NCBI GenBank assembly: GCA_021201825.1
Contig: JAJQED010000016.1
Location: 62,001 to 126,000 of the forward strand
Direction: 5' to 3'
DNA from: Alistipes sp.
GTDB taxonomy: Bacteria; Bacteroidota; Bacteroidia; Bacteroidales; Rikenellaceae
Length of the DNA stretch: 64,000 nt
Shown: piece by piece, positions 35,795 through 44,017 of the stretch
How positions within the stretch are numbered: position 1 is the stretch's first letter
Layout of the letters: the number at the start of each line of letters is the position of its first letter
Notes under the pieces: generated by a model
What the model was told of the DNA's origin: nothing
Seen by the model: the letters and a program-made list of their open reading frames with translations, nothing else
Databases searched by the model: none
Position numbers and translations under genes: made by a program

Positions 35795-36553
35795 ATGATA
35801 TTCTCCCAGCTGAAAGTCCTGCGAAGCCACGGGCGGCAGTCCATAAAGAAACTGTCCGCCGTGGAGTTGTCCCCGATGTTCAGGGGGCGGCCCGAGATCG
35901 GGGAGATGGACCCGGGGCTCGCCGCCGACATACAGGCAATTTGCCCGAGCGGGGCGTTTCGGGCCGAGCCGTTATCCATAGACCTGGGGCGGTGTGCTTT
36001 CTGCGGGGAATGTGCAGCCATGTCAGGCGGTGCGGTGAAGTTCACGAACGACTACCGGATGGCCTCTAACAGGCGGGAGAACCTTATTGTGAGACCGGGG
36101 ATGAAGCAGGTAGTTTTCGATGAGTCGGCCGTACGGCAGGAGATTTGCTCCCGCTACCGCAGGGCGCTGAAACTGCGCGAAGTAAGCGCAGGCGGCGACA
36201 ACTCGACCGAAATGGAACTGAACGCCTCGATGAACGTTAATTTTGACTTCGGCCGTTACGGGGTGGAGTTCACCGCCTCCCCGCGCCATGCGGACGGGCT
36301 GGTGGTGTCGGGTCCGATCACCCGCAATATGCACACCGCGCTCGATATTTGCTACTGTTCGGTCGCGGAACCGAAGATAGTGATTGCGGCCGGGTACGAC
36401 GCCATATCCGGCGGGATATTCGCCGGAAGCCCCGCGCTGAACCGGGAATTTTTCGACCATGTAAGGCCGGACCTTTACCTGCCCGGCAACCCGGTCCACC
36501 CGATGACCTTTATCGACGGGGTAATGAAACTGCTTCGGCGGCAAATGAAATGA
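35795..36553 (+). CDS. Ferredoxin-NuoB-like small subunit fusion lacking the N2 cluster ligands
   Basis: 252 residues; a fusion of HyfH-like (about 1-120) and HyfI/NuoB-like (about 135-252) parts. The ferredoxin part keeps exactly one [4Fe-4S] ligand set, Cys50 in ICPSGAF plus Cys67, Cys70, Cys73 in RCAFCGEC; the second set is missing. The NuoB part aligns well (YGVEFTASPRHADGLVVSGP, EPKIVIAAG, ISGGIF, LYLPG), but the N2-type cluster cysteines are all replaced: LNASMN at 142-147 where CxxC is expected, AGYD at 199-202 for GAC, PGNP at 230-233 for PGCP. Twelve bases follow the large subunit. The last four bases overlap the CHR transporter start. Its electron route is unknown. Confidence 0.88.
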   Translation: MIFSQLKVLRSHGRQSIKKLSAVELSPMFRGRPEIGEMDPGLAADIQAICPSGAFRAEPLSIDLGRCAFCGECAAMSGGAVKFTNDYRMASNRRENLIVRPGMKQVVFDESAVRQEICSRYRRALKLREVSAGGDNSTEMELNASMNVNFDFGRYGVEFTASPRHADGLVVSGPITRNMHTALDICYCSVAEPKIVIAAGYDAISGGIFAGSPALNREFFDHVRPDLYLPGNPVHPMTFIDGVMKLLRRQMK

Positions 36554-37227
36554 AAAACGAATCAAACGATACGGCCCGGCCGGGTACCCCGTGGAGGCTT
36601 TTTCTCTCGTTCTTGAAGATCGGGCTGTTCACATTCGGGGGCGGTTACGCCATGATCCCGCTAATGCAGGCCGAGGTAGTGGACAAACAGGGATGGGTTC
36701 GCCGGGACCGCTTCCTTGAACTTCTTACTCTCGCCCAATCCGCCCCGGGTCCCATCTCGCTCAATACCGCGGTATTCGTCGGTTACAATATGCGGGGACT
36801 TCGCGGCGCGGCGGCCGGGATACTTGGGGTTATATTACCGTCGTTCGTAATAATCCTGCTCGTGGCTATGTTTTTCCAGGGGATACGGCATAACCCGGTT
36901 TTCGAGGCCGTATTCAAGGGTATGCGCCCGGCCGTGGTGGCCCTGATCGCCGCCCCGATATTAGGGTTGGCTAAAGGCATGGGAGTATGGAGGCTTATTA
37001 TTGCCGCCGTGGCGGCAGTACTGGTTTGGCGGCTTGGGCTGTCTCCGATATGGTTTATTATCGCCGGGGCGGCCGGAGGGATACTGTGGCTGAATTTCAT
37101 AAAAGCAGGTAGGGCCAATGCCGTTGGGCCCGACGCGAAATCCACGAATACCGGAAAATGTGAACAGGTTCCGGACTCTCCGCTGGAGACCCCTACCGAA
37201 GAAACCTTCAAACTGCCCCTGGAATGA
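36550..37227 (+). CDS. CHR (chromate-type) transporter, first half
   Basis: 225 residues from ATG 36550, which overlaps the small-subunit stop by ATGA; the frame from 36349 lies inside that gene and is rejected. The short-chain CHR signature is near the start: LKIGLFTFGGGYAMIPLMQA, then LAQSAPGPISLNTAVFVGYN. About five to six membrane helices, then a soluble tail of about 35 residues. CHR pairs are named for chromate export, but most members in anaerobes have no tested substrate. Overlap on both sides shows cotranslation with the hydrogenase-like complex, an association worth testing. Confidence 0.88.
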   Translation: MKNESNDTARPGTPWRLFLSFLKIGLFTFGGGYAMIPLMQAEVVDKQGWVRRDRFLELLTLAQSAPGPISLNTAVFVGYNMRGLRGAAAGILGVILPSFVIILLVAMFFQGIRHNPVFEAVFKGMRPAVVALIAAPILGLAKGMGVWRLIIAAVAAVLVWRLGLSPIWFIIAGAAGGILWLNFIKAGRANAVGPDAKSTNTGKCEQVPDSPLETPTEETFKLPLE

Positions 37228-37754
37228 TCTACCTGCAGCTTTTTATCTCCTACCTGAAGATCGGGTTCTTCGGATTCGGCGGCGGATATGCCATGCTGTC
37301 GCTGATACAGAACGAGATAGTGGTACGCAACCAATGGCTGACCAATAACGAACTGGCAGATATCATAGCCATTTCGCAGATGACGCCCGGGCCTATCGCT
37401 ATCAACAGTGCGACCTATGTCGGGTATACCATTACCGGGTCCGTATGGGGCTCGATACTGGCCACTTTCGCCGTCTGCCTGCCTGCCATGACCGTGATGG
37501 TTCTTGTGACCCGGTTCTATCTCAAGTTGCATAATAACGGTTATGTGACGGCGGCGATGAAAGGGATGCAACCGATGATGATCGGGATGATAGCCGCCGC
37601 CGCACTGATGCTCCTTACCCCTGAAACGTTTATCGACGTGAAAAGCTGGCTCATATTCGCCGTCTGCTTCCTGGCTTCGATCAAAAAAGTCAACCCTATA
37701 CTGTTGATCTTCCTTTCCGGTGTCGCGGGATTTTTTATTTATTACCCGTTCTAA
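37224..37754 (+). CDS. CHR (chromate-type) transporter, second half
   Basis: 176 residues. The same repeat as the preceding protein: LKIGFFGFGGGYAMLSLIQN, then ISQMTPGPIAINSATYVGYT, followed by about five helices. The two halves form the heterodimer that in long-chain ChrA is one polypeptide. Start overlaps the previous stop by ATGA (37224-37227). Last gene of the 29.3-37.8 kb operon. A hairpin with imperfect pairing at about 37758-37790 separates it from the convergent barrel gene. Confidence 0.88.
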   Translation: MIYLQLFISYLKIGFFGFGGGYAMLSLIQNEIVVRNQWLTNNELADIIAISQMTPGPIAINSATYVGYTITGSVWGSILATFAVCLPAMTVMVLVTRFYLKLHNNGYVTAAMKGMQPMMIGMIAAAALMLLTPETFIDVKSWLIFAVCFLASIKKVNPILLIFLSGVAGFFIYYPF

Positions 37755-37809
37755 ATGCCAAAGCCGCCACTTTCCGGTGACGGCCTTGATACTGTTCGAC
37801 AAGGGGAAA

Positions 37810-38292
37810 CTAAAACCGGTACCCGAACCCGAAAGAGAACACACCCTGGCCGATATCGGCCATCGCGCGGTATTTTAGGTCTATATTGACGAACCAATTG
37901 CTGGTTATATCGTAGCCCGCGCCGGCCCCGAAGTTGCCGCCCATCTTGTTGGTTTTCCATTCCTGGGACACGAGCGTCGAATTGTATGAATATTTATAGT
38001 GGGCGAACGAGAGGCCCACTATAGGGTAGATATGGAAATTCTGCCCTACGTTGATAAAATATTTGAAATCGAGGTTGATATCGTACATATTGACGTCGTC
38101 CTTGATAAAATAATTGAAATTCGGTTCGACATAAAGATGTGTCAGCAGTCCGTAACCGTATTTAACGCCGATGCCGACGGTTTCGATGTCAGTCCCGAAA
38201 TTTATTCCCGCGCCTACGTAACTTCTTCCGTTTTGGGCGGTTGCGGTCAGGGCCGTAAGGGCCAGGATAAGTATTGCTACTGTTTTTTTCAT
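37810..38292 (-). CDS. Small outer membrane beta-barrel protein
   Basis: 160 residues. Signal peptide MKKTVAILILALTALTATAQ, then alternating strands ending in an aromatic residue (SFGFGYRF), typical of an eight-strand OmpA/OmpW-like barrel. The segment GTDIETVGIGVKYGYGL is almost repeated in the protein at 50646-51242 (GTEIETVGIGIRYDYML), as are the penultimate strands, so the two are paralogues. No function can be read. Its own promoter is visible at 38318-38351. Convergent with the CHR operon. Confidence 0.8.
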   Translation of the reverse strand: MKKTVAILILALTALTATAQNGRSYVGAGINFGTDIETVGIGVKYGYGLLTHLYVEPNFNYFIKDDVNMYDINLDFKYFINVGQNFHIYPIVGLSFAHYKYSYNSTLVSQEWKTNKMGGNFGAGAGYDITSNWFVNIDLKYRAMADIGQGVFSFGFGYRF

Positions 38293-38317
38293 AGTTCGAT
38301 CTGTTTGGTAACGGGTT

Positions 38318-38351
38318 CAAAATTATAAAAAATAGTATAAAACCGTCCAAA
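38318..38351 (-). promoter_or_regulatory. Candidate promoter for the small barrel gene
   Basis: On the minus strand TTTG (38351-38348), 22 bases, then TAATTTTG (38325-38318). Both boxes match the Bacteroidota consensus. The sequence CAAAATTAT occurs twice here. Confidence 0.55.
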
Positions 38352-38630
38352 ATTATCAGCCGGACGACGGGAGTGGAGTAGAGGGCGAATTACATTTTGT
38401 GTTATAATTTGAACCGCCGCCGGCGATTGTAAAAAATCTTTAACGTTAATTTTTTGTTACGGTGTTTTTATTTATATTTATGGCGTTGATAAAGCGCCGC
38501 AGGGTATGTATTCCGGCGTTTAAAGTTAGTTGGTTGTATTAAAATGGATCAATACCCGTAAGATATTATATAACCCCCGCTTAGTTTATTTTTTTTTACA
38601 TCCACTACGATTTTTAAGTGCTTGATAATG
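38352..38630 (+). other. AT-rich noncoding stretch upstream of the resB-like gene
   Basis: No convincing gene on either strand. It contains GGGTAT and ATACCC elements that could pair over about 40 bases, a CGCCG/CGGCG pair near 38495-38520, and CCGCCGC (38414-38420), which repeats most of the 5' arm of the terminator at 38631 and could compete for its 3' arm. It may be a regulatory leader or an unannotated small RNA ending at that terminator. Confidence 0.3.
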
Positions 38631-38655
38631 CCCGCCGCGCCAGCGGCGGGTTTTT
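38631..38655 (+). terminator. Intrinsic terminator ending three bases before the resB-like start codon
   Basis: CCCGCCGC (38631-38638) pairs perfectly with GCGGCGGG (38643-38650) around GCCA, followed by TTTTT (38651-38655). The ATG of the next gene is at 38659. Confidence 0.85.
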
Positions 38656-38658
38656 AAT

Positions 38659-39894
38659 ATGGAGAAAACAAACCCGAACAATAACCCGGCGGCAGGCAGC
38701 TTTACGGTCGCGGTTTTTTCCGTGGCCGGGATCATTGCGGCAGGGGTGGTTATTCAATTCCTTGCCGGGCCGTTAGATATCCGGCTGCTGGCTTTCCCGG
38801 CAAACCTGCTGGTTGTAGCGCTGATGGTATGCGTTGCCGTTCTGATAAATGTTTACAGCGGTTCGCCTCTCAGCCGGTGGATATCGGGAGTGCCGTTTTC
38901 GGCGGCTCTGATAGGCGGTTTCGTGGCCACCGGGCTGGTAATGGGTCTGATCCCCCAGTCGAGCCATCTCGAGATTGCGGCATCGCCCTTTCCGGAGGGT
39001 ATGCATTCGGTAACCTCTTCCTGGCCTTTCGCCCTGCTTTACTTTACCGTGTTACTGGTACTTGCTTGTGTCGTTATCCGCCGGGCTTTAAACTTCAAAT
39101 GGAAAGATTTCCCGTTCTATCTCAACCATGCGGGTCTGTTCCTGCTTCTGGCAGCCGCCGGATTCGGGGCCGCCGACCGGGAGAAATACCAGCTCACGGC
39201 TTACCGGGATAAGGTGTATTCTACGGCATACAGCTACTCGGCCGGGCATCCCCGCCCTTTGCCGTTCACCGTCCGTCTGGACCGGTTCGATATCGATTAT
39301 TATCCGGCCCGGCTCTTTCTGGAAGTGCGGCAGCCCGGGGCAGGAGAAAAATATTTTTACGCAGATTGCACGGATACCGACCCCGTAGTTTTCAACGGGG
39401 CGGTTCGCCTCACGGTCCTTGAATACCTCCCTAATGCCGGGGTGGGCGTAGAATTTTATCCGGCCGATTCGACGACAGGAAATTCCGCCGCCCTGCTCCG
39501 TCTGGAGGACCTCCGGTCGGGGGAGGTTGCCCGGGAATGGGTGTCGGCCGGCATCGATAAATTGCATACGGTATTTAGTTTCGGCAATTACAGGCTTACG
39601 ATGCTCGACCCGGAACCTAAACGGTATTACTCCGGGATAACTATCGATAACGGGCTCGGGGACGCACGGCAGGCCATTATCGAAGTGAATAAACCCTTGA
39701 GGTACGGGCATTGGAGGGTTTACCAGTACGGATACGACCAAAGTGCCGGGCCGCTGTCGGCATACAGCGTACTTCTGCTTGTAGCCGATCCGTGGATAAA
39801 CCTGGCATACGCCGGTATGGCGTTGCTTGCGGCCGGGTCGGTGTGCATGGTGTGGACCGGCCGTGGTAAGCGGAAAAAAGTGACAAAGAGATGA
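38659..39894 (+). CDS. ResB-like cytochrome c assembly protein
   Basis: 411 residues. About four N-terminal membrane helices (to residue 175), a large periplasmic domain (about 180-380), and one C-terminal helix, the ResB/CcsB topology. FPFYLNHAGLFLLLAAAGFG and INKPLRYGHW-type features (VNKPLRYGHWRVYQYGYDQS) fit the ResB family, which in other bacteria delivers heme with CcsA for covalent attachment to apocytochrome c. The start follows directly on a terminator hairpin, so its expression may depend on read-through. The stop overlaps the CcsA start by ATGA. Confidence 0.8.
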   Translation: MEKTNPNNNPAAGSFTVAVFSVAGIIAAGVVIQFLAGPLDIRLLAFPANLLVVALMVCVAVLINVYSGSPLSRWISGVPFSAALIGGFVATGLVMGLIPQSSHLEIAASPFPEGMHSVTSSWPFALLYFTVLLVLACVVIRRALNFKWKDFPFYLNHAGLFLLLAAAGFGAADREKYQLTAYRDKVYSTAYSYSAGHPRPLPFTVRLDRFDIDYYPARLFLEVRQPGAGEKYFYADCTDTDPVVFNGAVRLTVLEYLPNAGVGVEFYPADSTTGNSAALLRLEDLRSGEVAREWVSAGIDKLHTVFSFGNYRLTMLDPEPKRYYSGITIDNGLGDARQAIIEVNKPLRYGHWRVYQYGYDQSAGPLSAYSVLLLVADPWINLAYAGMALLAAGSVCMVWTGRGKRKKVTKR

Positions 39895-40670
39895 ATTGGA
39901 ATTCGTTCCTATGGTTCGCCGTTCCGGCCGTCATTCTATGGCTTGCGGCTGGTGCCACGGTATATTCTGCAAAATGGAAAAAGTTGGCAGATATACTTAT
40001 GACGGCCGGGATCGCCTTGTTCGCGGCATTTATCGTGCTGTTATGGATATCTTCGGGGCGGCCACCGCTGCGCACGATGGGGGAGACCCGGCTGTGGTAT
40101 TCTTTTTTCCTGGCCACGGTTGGGTTCGTAACCTATAAAAGGTGGGGTTACGGGTGGTTGTTGTCTTACAGCGCCGTTGTGGCTACGATGTTCGTTATGG
40201 TTAACCTGCTAAAGCCCGAGATACATTCCCGGAACCTGATGCCAGCCCTGCAAAGTATCTGGTTCGTACCTCACGTCACCGTCTATATCCTGTCGTACGC
40301 CCTGTTAGGGGCGGCGACCATCGCTTCCCTCGTACAGGTTTGCCGCATGGGTAAGGGTCCGGGCGAACGAAATATTTTCGACCTTATGGACAACCTGGTC
40401 TATGCCGGGTTCGGGCTGTTGATGCTCGGGATGCTTATGGGGGCCGTATGGGCCAAACAGGCATGGGGCCATTACTGGACATGGGACCCAAAGGAAACAT
40501 GGGCCTTTGTCACCTCCGCCGCATACCTTGTGTATATCCATATGAGGCTTAGGAAAGGTAACAAAGTGTTTGCCGCATGGATTCTTCCCGTCGCCTTCGT
40601 GCTGTTAATGATAACATGGATCGGGGTTAACTACCTGCCGGCCGCCCAGGGCAGTGTACATGTATATTAA
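39891..40670 (+). CDS. ccsA: CcsA-like cytochrome c assembly protein
   Basis: 259 residues, about eight membrane helices. The heme-handling signature WGHYWTWDPKETWAF (WGxxWxWD, residues 192-199) is complete, with conserved histidines in VPHVTVYILSYALL and YIHMRLRKGNK. With the ResB-like partner it forms the system II heme export and ligation complex. In Bacteroidota such pairs usually lie beside nrfHA; no nitrite reductase or other c-type cytochrome gene is in this window. Confidence 0.9.
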   Translation: MNWNSFLWFAVPAVILWLAAGATVYSAKWKKLADILMTAGIALFAAFIVLLWISSGRPPLRTMGETRLWYSFFLATVGFVTYKRWGYGWLLSYSAVVATMFVMVNLLKPEIHSRNLMPALQSIWFVPHVTVYILSYALLGAATIASLVQVCRMGKGPGERNIFDLMDNLVYAGFGLLMLGMLMGAVWAKQAWGHYWTWDPKETWAFVTSAAYLVYIHMRLRKGNKVFAAWILPVAFVLLMITWIGVNYLPAAQGSVHVY

Positions 40671-40673
40671 AAC

Positions 40674-40699
40674 TGAAGCGGGAACCCGGTCCCGCTTCA
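40674..40699. terminator. Bidirectional terminator between ccsA and the large lipoprotein gene
   Basis: TGAAGCGGGA (40674-40683) pairs perfectly with TCCCGCTTCA (40690-40699). T-rich flanks on both sides suit the two convergent genes. Confidence 0.8.
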
Positions 40700-40717
40700 A
40701 TTTCAAAGTTTGACTAC

Positions 40718-43700
40718 CTATTCGGACACACAGCGTACACTCAAGCCCAGCGCACGGTTTGCCGTTTCGAACGAGTTGGAGGAACTGTTGAACGTAAAAT
40801 GCATGGCACCGTAGGCCGAACTTTCGTTACTTATGGATGACCAGTAATAACCCCGGCTGCCGCCCTCCTCGTAATTCCCCGCACTGTCAATTCGACCTGC
40901 CGCCTGGAAGAAATAAGTTTGCCCGTTTGTGGTGAAAGTCAGCCCCCCGGAGGAGTCCCAAACACGTGTCCACCCGAAATCGGTGAACGGCCCGCTTGAT
41001 TCAACATTTTTGTAAGGAATCCTCCAACCGGCGGGACAGGGGTCGTAATGGGACTTGGCGCTGCCGTCTTCATCCCAAAGCTCTACATACTGGTTGTTAC
41101 CCGATGTAGCGGTACTTATCCAGTCCAGGCCGTAATAGAACGTGGTAGGGTTGGATATCGCGTTCAGTATATTATCGGAAGAGGAATTGGTAGTTGTGAT
41201 AAAATCTACCTGCTTGCCTTCCTCATCCCAAACCGGGACTAATGCGTAAGGGAACGGGTCTTTGCGGCCCCATTGGTAATGCAGTCCGTAACCTCCCAAT
41301 GCACCCCGGGTGTCAGTAGTCGCTCCCAGATTTATGTTCATCCAGGTATGGTTGGTGTTCACAATGGCTGAAGCATCGATATCATAATCCGTAACCCAGA
41401 TATGCCAACTCCATTTTATTTCCCCGCCCACCATGGCGGCGATCAGGGCGTTACCTTCCTGTGAACCGGGATATACCTCGATCCGGCCCGAGGAGCCGTT
41501 TCCTTTCAGGGCATAACTGCTGATCACGGAACTTGGGCCGATACCGGCGTCGGTGGTAAGCCAGATGACTTTGACTTCCACATCGTCATTGGTCCCTATA
41601 AGCTCACCCTCCAGGCTCCCGTTTGCCCATGATAAAGGTATCGAGACTCCCTCGCCGTCCGGCTGGAGTATATAGCTGTTTGCATCGCCTGGATCTTTCA
41701 AACCACGGGCAGGTTCGCCGGTAAGGGTCACCGTCTTTGTTGCCGAGCGCCCGTCATCGCCGGTATAGGTGAAAGTCAGTTCCATGGTACGGTCAGAAAT
41801 CTCTCCGTCGGTGTCCTCAGCCATTTTGAAGTAAAATTCCTCCCCGGATGGTACGGCATCGCCGCTTGTGGATTGTAGGTTCGCAAGATCGCTATTGCCA
41901 CCGGTTACCGCGACCGTCCATTGGGCATTGGTCGCCATGGTGAAAGATTGCATACTGCCATCCAAAGGATATGTAGCGGCGGGTTCCGCTACCAGTTCGT
42001 AATGGACCTGCCTCATTGTAAGGGTACGCACTATGGCGTCCGAGCCGTCTCCTACGACAAGGTTGGCGCGCGAATACTTTTCGATGAACGGGTCGAGGGA
42101 CAGTTCGGCCGGGGTTATATCGTCCGGGTATACCGTATATTGCTTCTCACCTCCATGGATCACCGTTTCGGTGAACGGATTCAGGCGCTGGTCGAATCCA
42201 AGGCCGGTCCCGGTAGGGAAGTAGCTTACCATACATGCCTCGGTGGCCGGGGTCCATATCGCTTTTACCGTCCGGGGGACTATCCCGAGCTGGTCCCCGT
42301 AGGAGGTTATCAGCAGGCTTTCGATAGAGGCTCCGTCTTCGTCCTGCAACTCGATACTGTATTTTTCGTTAATCCCCTGGATGACCGTTACCGTTATCCC
42401 GAGCCGGTCGGCCCGCACGGTGAAAGTGGTCGTTCTTTCTACACCCGTATCGTTCTCTTCCAGATCGAGCAATACCTCGTCCTTGGCTTCAGGTACGGTA
42501 AACCCGCCGGTGCGGAAGGTTAGCCATGATGCCGTTGCGGAATCGTCTATCCACCATCCTGCCGGTACGTCTGTCGTCACCAGAAGTAAGTTGTCGGTCG
42601 AGGCGTTCCGCGGCAGGTTGTATTCGGTCTGGCTTACGCCGAGCATATAGTCCTTGTCGAAAACCACATCCGTGATATCCCCCTCGTCCCATTCTTTGAC
42701 ATCGGCGTCGATGTTGACGGCCTGTGAGTCGAACGCCTCGTCCGGGGTCGGATGGCCGCTGCCATATACGTCCCGTATGTTCACGACATAGATGTGGTTC
42801 CTCAGCAGGTTCTTATAGCCCGTGACGTTCCGGTTATCGTCCCTGTTCACGAAATCCACACGGTAATAGGACGGGGTGCCGGATTCGTTGTATATACCCC
42901 CGATCACAATACAGGTGGCGTTGGCGGCCGTGCCGTCGGACGGGGTCTCCGTCTCGAATGCATAGAGGGTGGGTATTACGGCCGTGCCGTCGGAAGCGGT
43001 CACGGTCGATGCTGCGAGCGGCCCTTTGACCTTGCCGTTCCCGCCGGTAGGCATAGTGGGCAGCAGGGCTTTGTACTCGCTGTCGTCCCAATGGGTGGAC
43101 TCCCGGTTGGGGGCGATACGCCCGGCGGTTAGATGGTTGTAAAGGTGGACGCTGGTTACGGTGAAAAGCTCGTCGGTCACCGCGTCGTCTTTCTGCACGT
43201 CCAACCTCGATACCATGCGTATCAGAACAATTGTATTTACCGTGGACGTATTATCGTCGATGGTGACCCGCTCGGATTCTCCCCACATGGGTATAGGAGT
43301 GAACTCGGTGGCCTCGGAATGCCAAACGTCGTCCTTGGAGAATTCGAGCATTTCCAGTACCTGGTCTTTGGTGTAATCTCCGGCGGTGAGGTTCAGTTCG
43401 TCTACGCTCCTTTTTGCATTGGTTATAAGGACCAGCCTCTGCGGGTAATCCTTTTTGAGCAGGGTGACGCTGATGGTTTTATATCGGGAGCTGGTCCCGT
43501 CCGTGATGGAATATGCCAGGGCACTGTAATCGTACGGTTCGTCCCCGTCTGCAATGCTGTCGTCGGCCCGGAACGAGAGGACGTATGCCGATTTTATAAG
43601 GTTCTCGTCAACCGTGGCCGTACCGTCCGAGTAGCTGGCCGGTACCCTGATGGAAAACGTTACGTTGGTTTCGCTCCGGCTATCGGGAACCGTGTCCACC

Positions 43701-43777
43701 GTCGTGTTGTCCCGGGTACATCCCGCCGCTGAAAATAAAAGTATGGATAAAAAAAATAACAGAAATCGGATCGGCAT
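40718..43777 (-). CDS. Large surface lipoprotein: fimbrillin-like N-terminus, BACON-like domain, FISUMP-type C-terminus
   Basis: 1019 residues from ATG 43777 (a second ATG at 43804 would add nine). Lipoprotein signal MPIRFLLFFLSILLFSAAGC, Cys20. Residues about 30-370 resemble Mfa/FimA-type fimbrial proteins (TFSIRVPASYSDGTATVDEN, RLVLITNAKRSVDELNL); I hold this moderately. A BACON-like domain follows (VTTDVPAGWWIDDSATASWL, ERTTTFTVRADRLGITVTVI), then repeated beta domains. The last about 220 residues are a Fibrobacter-succinogenes-major-paralogous (C-type-lectin-like) domain: MNINLGATTDTRGALGGYGL, DPCPAGWRIPYKN, YYWSSISNESSAYG, LGLSVRCVSE. Probably a surface adhesin or pilus-tip protein. The same end domain is repeated in the 53.7-55.5 kb array. 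Confidence 0.75.
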   Translation of the reverse strand: MPIRFLLFFLSILLFSAAGCTRDNTTVDTVPDSRSETNVTFSIRVPASYSDGTATVDENLIKSAYVLSFRADDSIADGDEPYDYSALAYSITDGTSSRYKTISVTLLKKDYPQRLVLITNAKRSVDELNLTAGDYTKDQVLEMLEFSKDDVWHSEATEFTPIPMWGESERVTIDDNTSTVNTIVLIRMVSRLDVQKDDAVTDELFTVTSVHLYNHLTAGRIAPNRESTHWDDSEYKALLPTMPTGGNGKVKGPLAASTVTASDGTAVIPTLYAFETETPSDGTAANATCIVIGGIYNESGTPSYYRVDFVNRDDNRNVTGYKNLLRNHIYVVNIRDVYGSGHPTPDEAFDSQAVNIDADVKEWDEGDITDVVFDKDYMLGVSQTEYNLPRNASTDNLLLVTTDVPAGWWIDDSATASWLTFRTGGFTVPEAKDEVLLDLEENDTGVERTTTFTVRADRLGITVTVIQGINEKYSIELQDEDGASIESLLITSYGDQLGIVPRTVKAIWTPATEACMVSYFPTGTGLGFDQRLNPFTETVIHGGEKQYTVYPDDITPAELSLDPFIEKYSRANLVVGDGSDAIVRTLTMRQVHYELVAEPAATYPLDGSMQSFTMATNAQWTVAVTGGNSDLANLQSTSGDAVPSGEEFYFKMAEDTDGEISDRTMELTFTYTGDDGRSATKTVTLTGEPARGLKDPGDANSYILQPDGEGVSIPLSWANGSLEGELIGTNDDVEVKVIWLTTDAGIGPSSVISSYALKGNGSSGRIEVYPGSQEGNALIAAMVGGEIKWSWHIWVTDYDIDASAIVNTNHTWMNINLGATTDTRGALGGYGLHYQWGRKDPFPYALVPVWDEEGKQVDFITTTNSSSDNILNAISNPTTFYYGLDWISTATSGNNQYVELWDEDGSAKSHYDPCPAGWRIPYKNVESSGPFTDFGWTRVWDSSGGLTFTTNGQTYFFQAAGRIDSAGNYEEGGSRGYYWSSISNESSAYGAMHFTFNSSSNSFETANRALGLSVRCVSE

Positions 43778-43804
43778 ATTTTTATAATTTATTTTATACT
43801 GCAT

Positions 43805-43830
43805 GCCGTTATTGTAAAAACGGCTTTTTT
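43805..43830 (+). terminator. Terminator-like hairpin at the 5' end of the large lipoprotein gene
   Basis: On the plus strand GCCGTT (43805-43810) pairs with AACGGC (43819-43824), followed by TTTTTT. No plus-strand gene needs it, since ccsA has its own terminator. On the minus strand the same stem sits just before the ATG at 43804. Confidence 0.5.
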
Positions 43831-44017
43831 GATAAAATATTAAATTAAATTTTTAATAAATATAAGGTGTAACTTTAGCAGTTATCCCTCAATAAACCTG
43901 CCATAAAAGGGGTTTTTTATCAACCGGTCGGGAAGTGCCGTTCTTTTGCGGGTCGACCCGGAGATGCTTACGGGTAAGCAATTGCAACGGGCAAAAAAAT
44001 TGCATTCGTATAGGCCT

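Noticed and set aside
29313..36553. A functional group 4 [NiFe] hydrogenase
   Set aside because: The gene order fits, but all Ni-Fe ligand cysteines and all N2-type cluster cysteines are absent, and there are no maturation (hyp) genes nearby.
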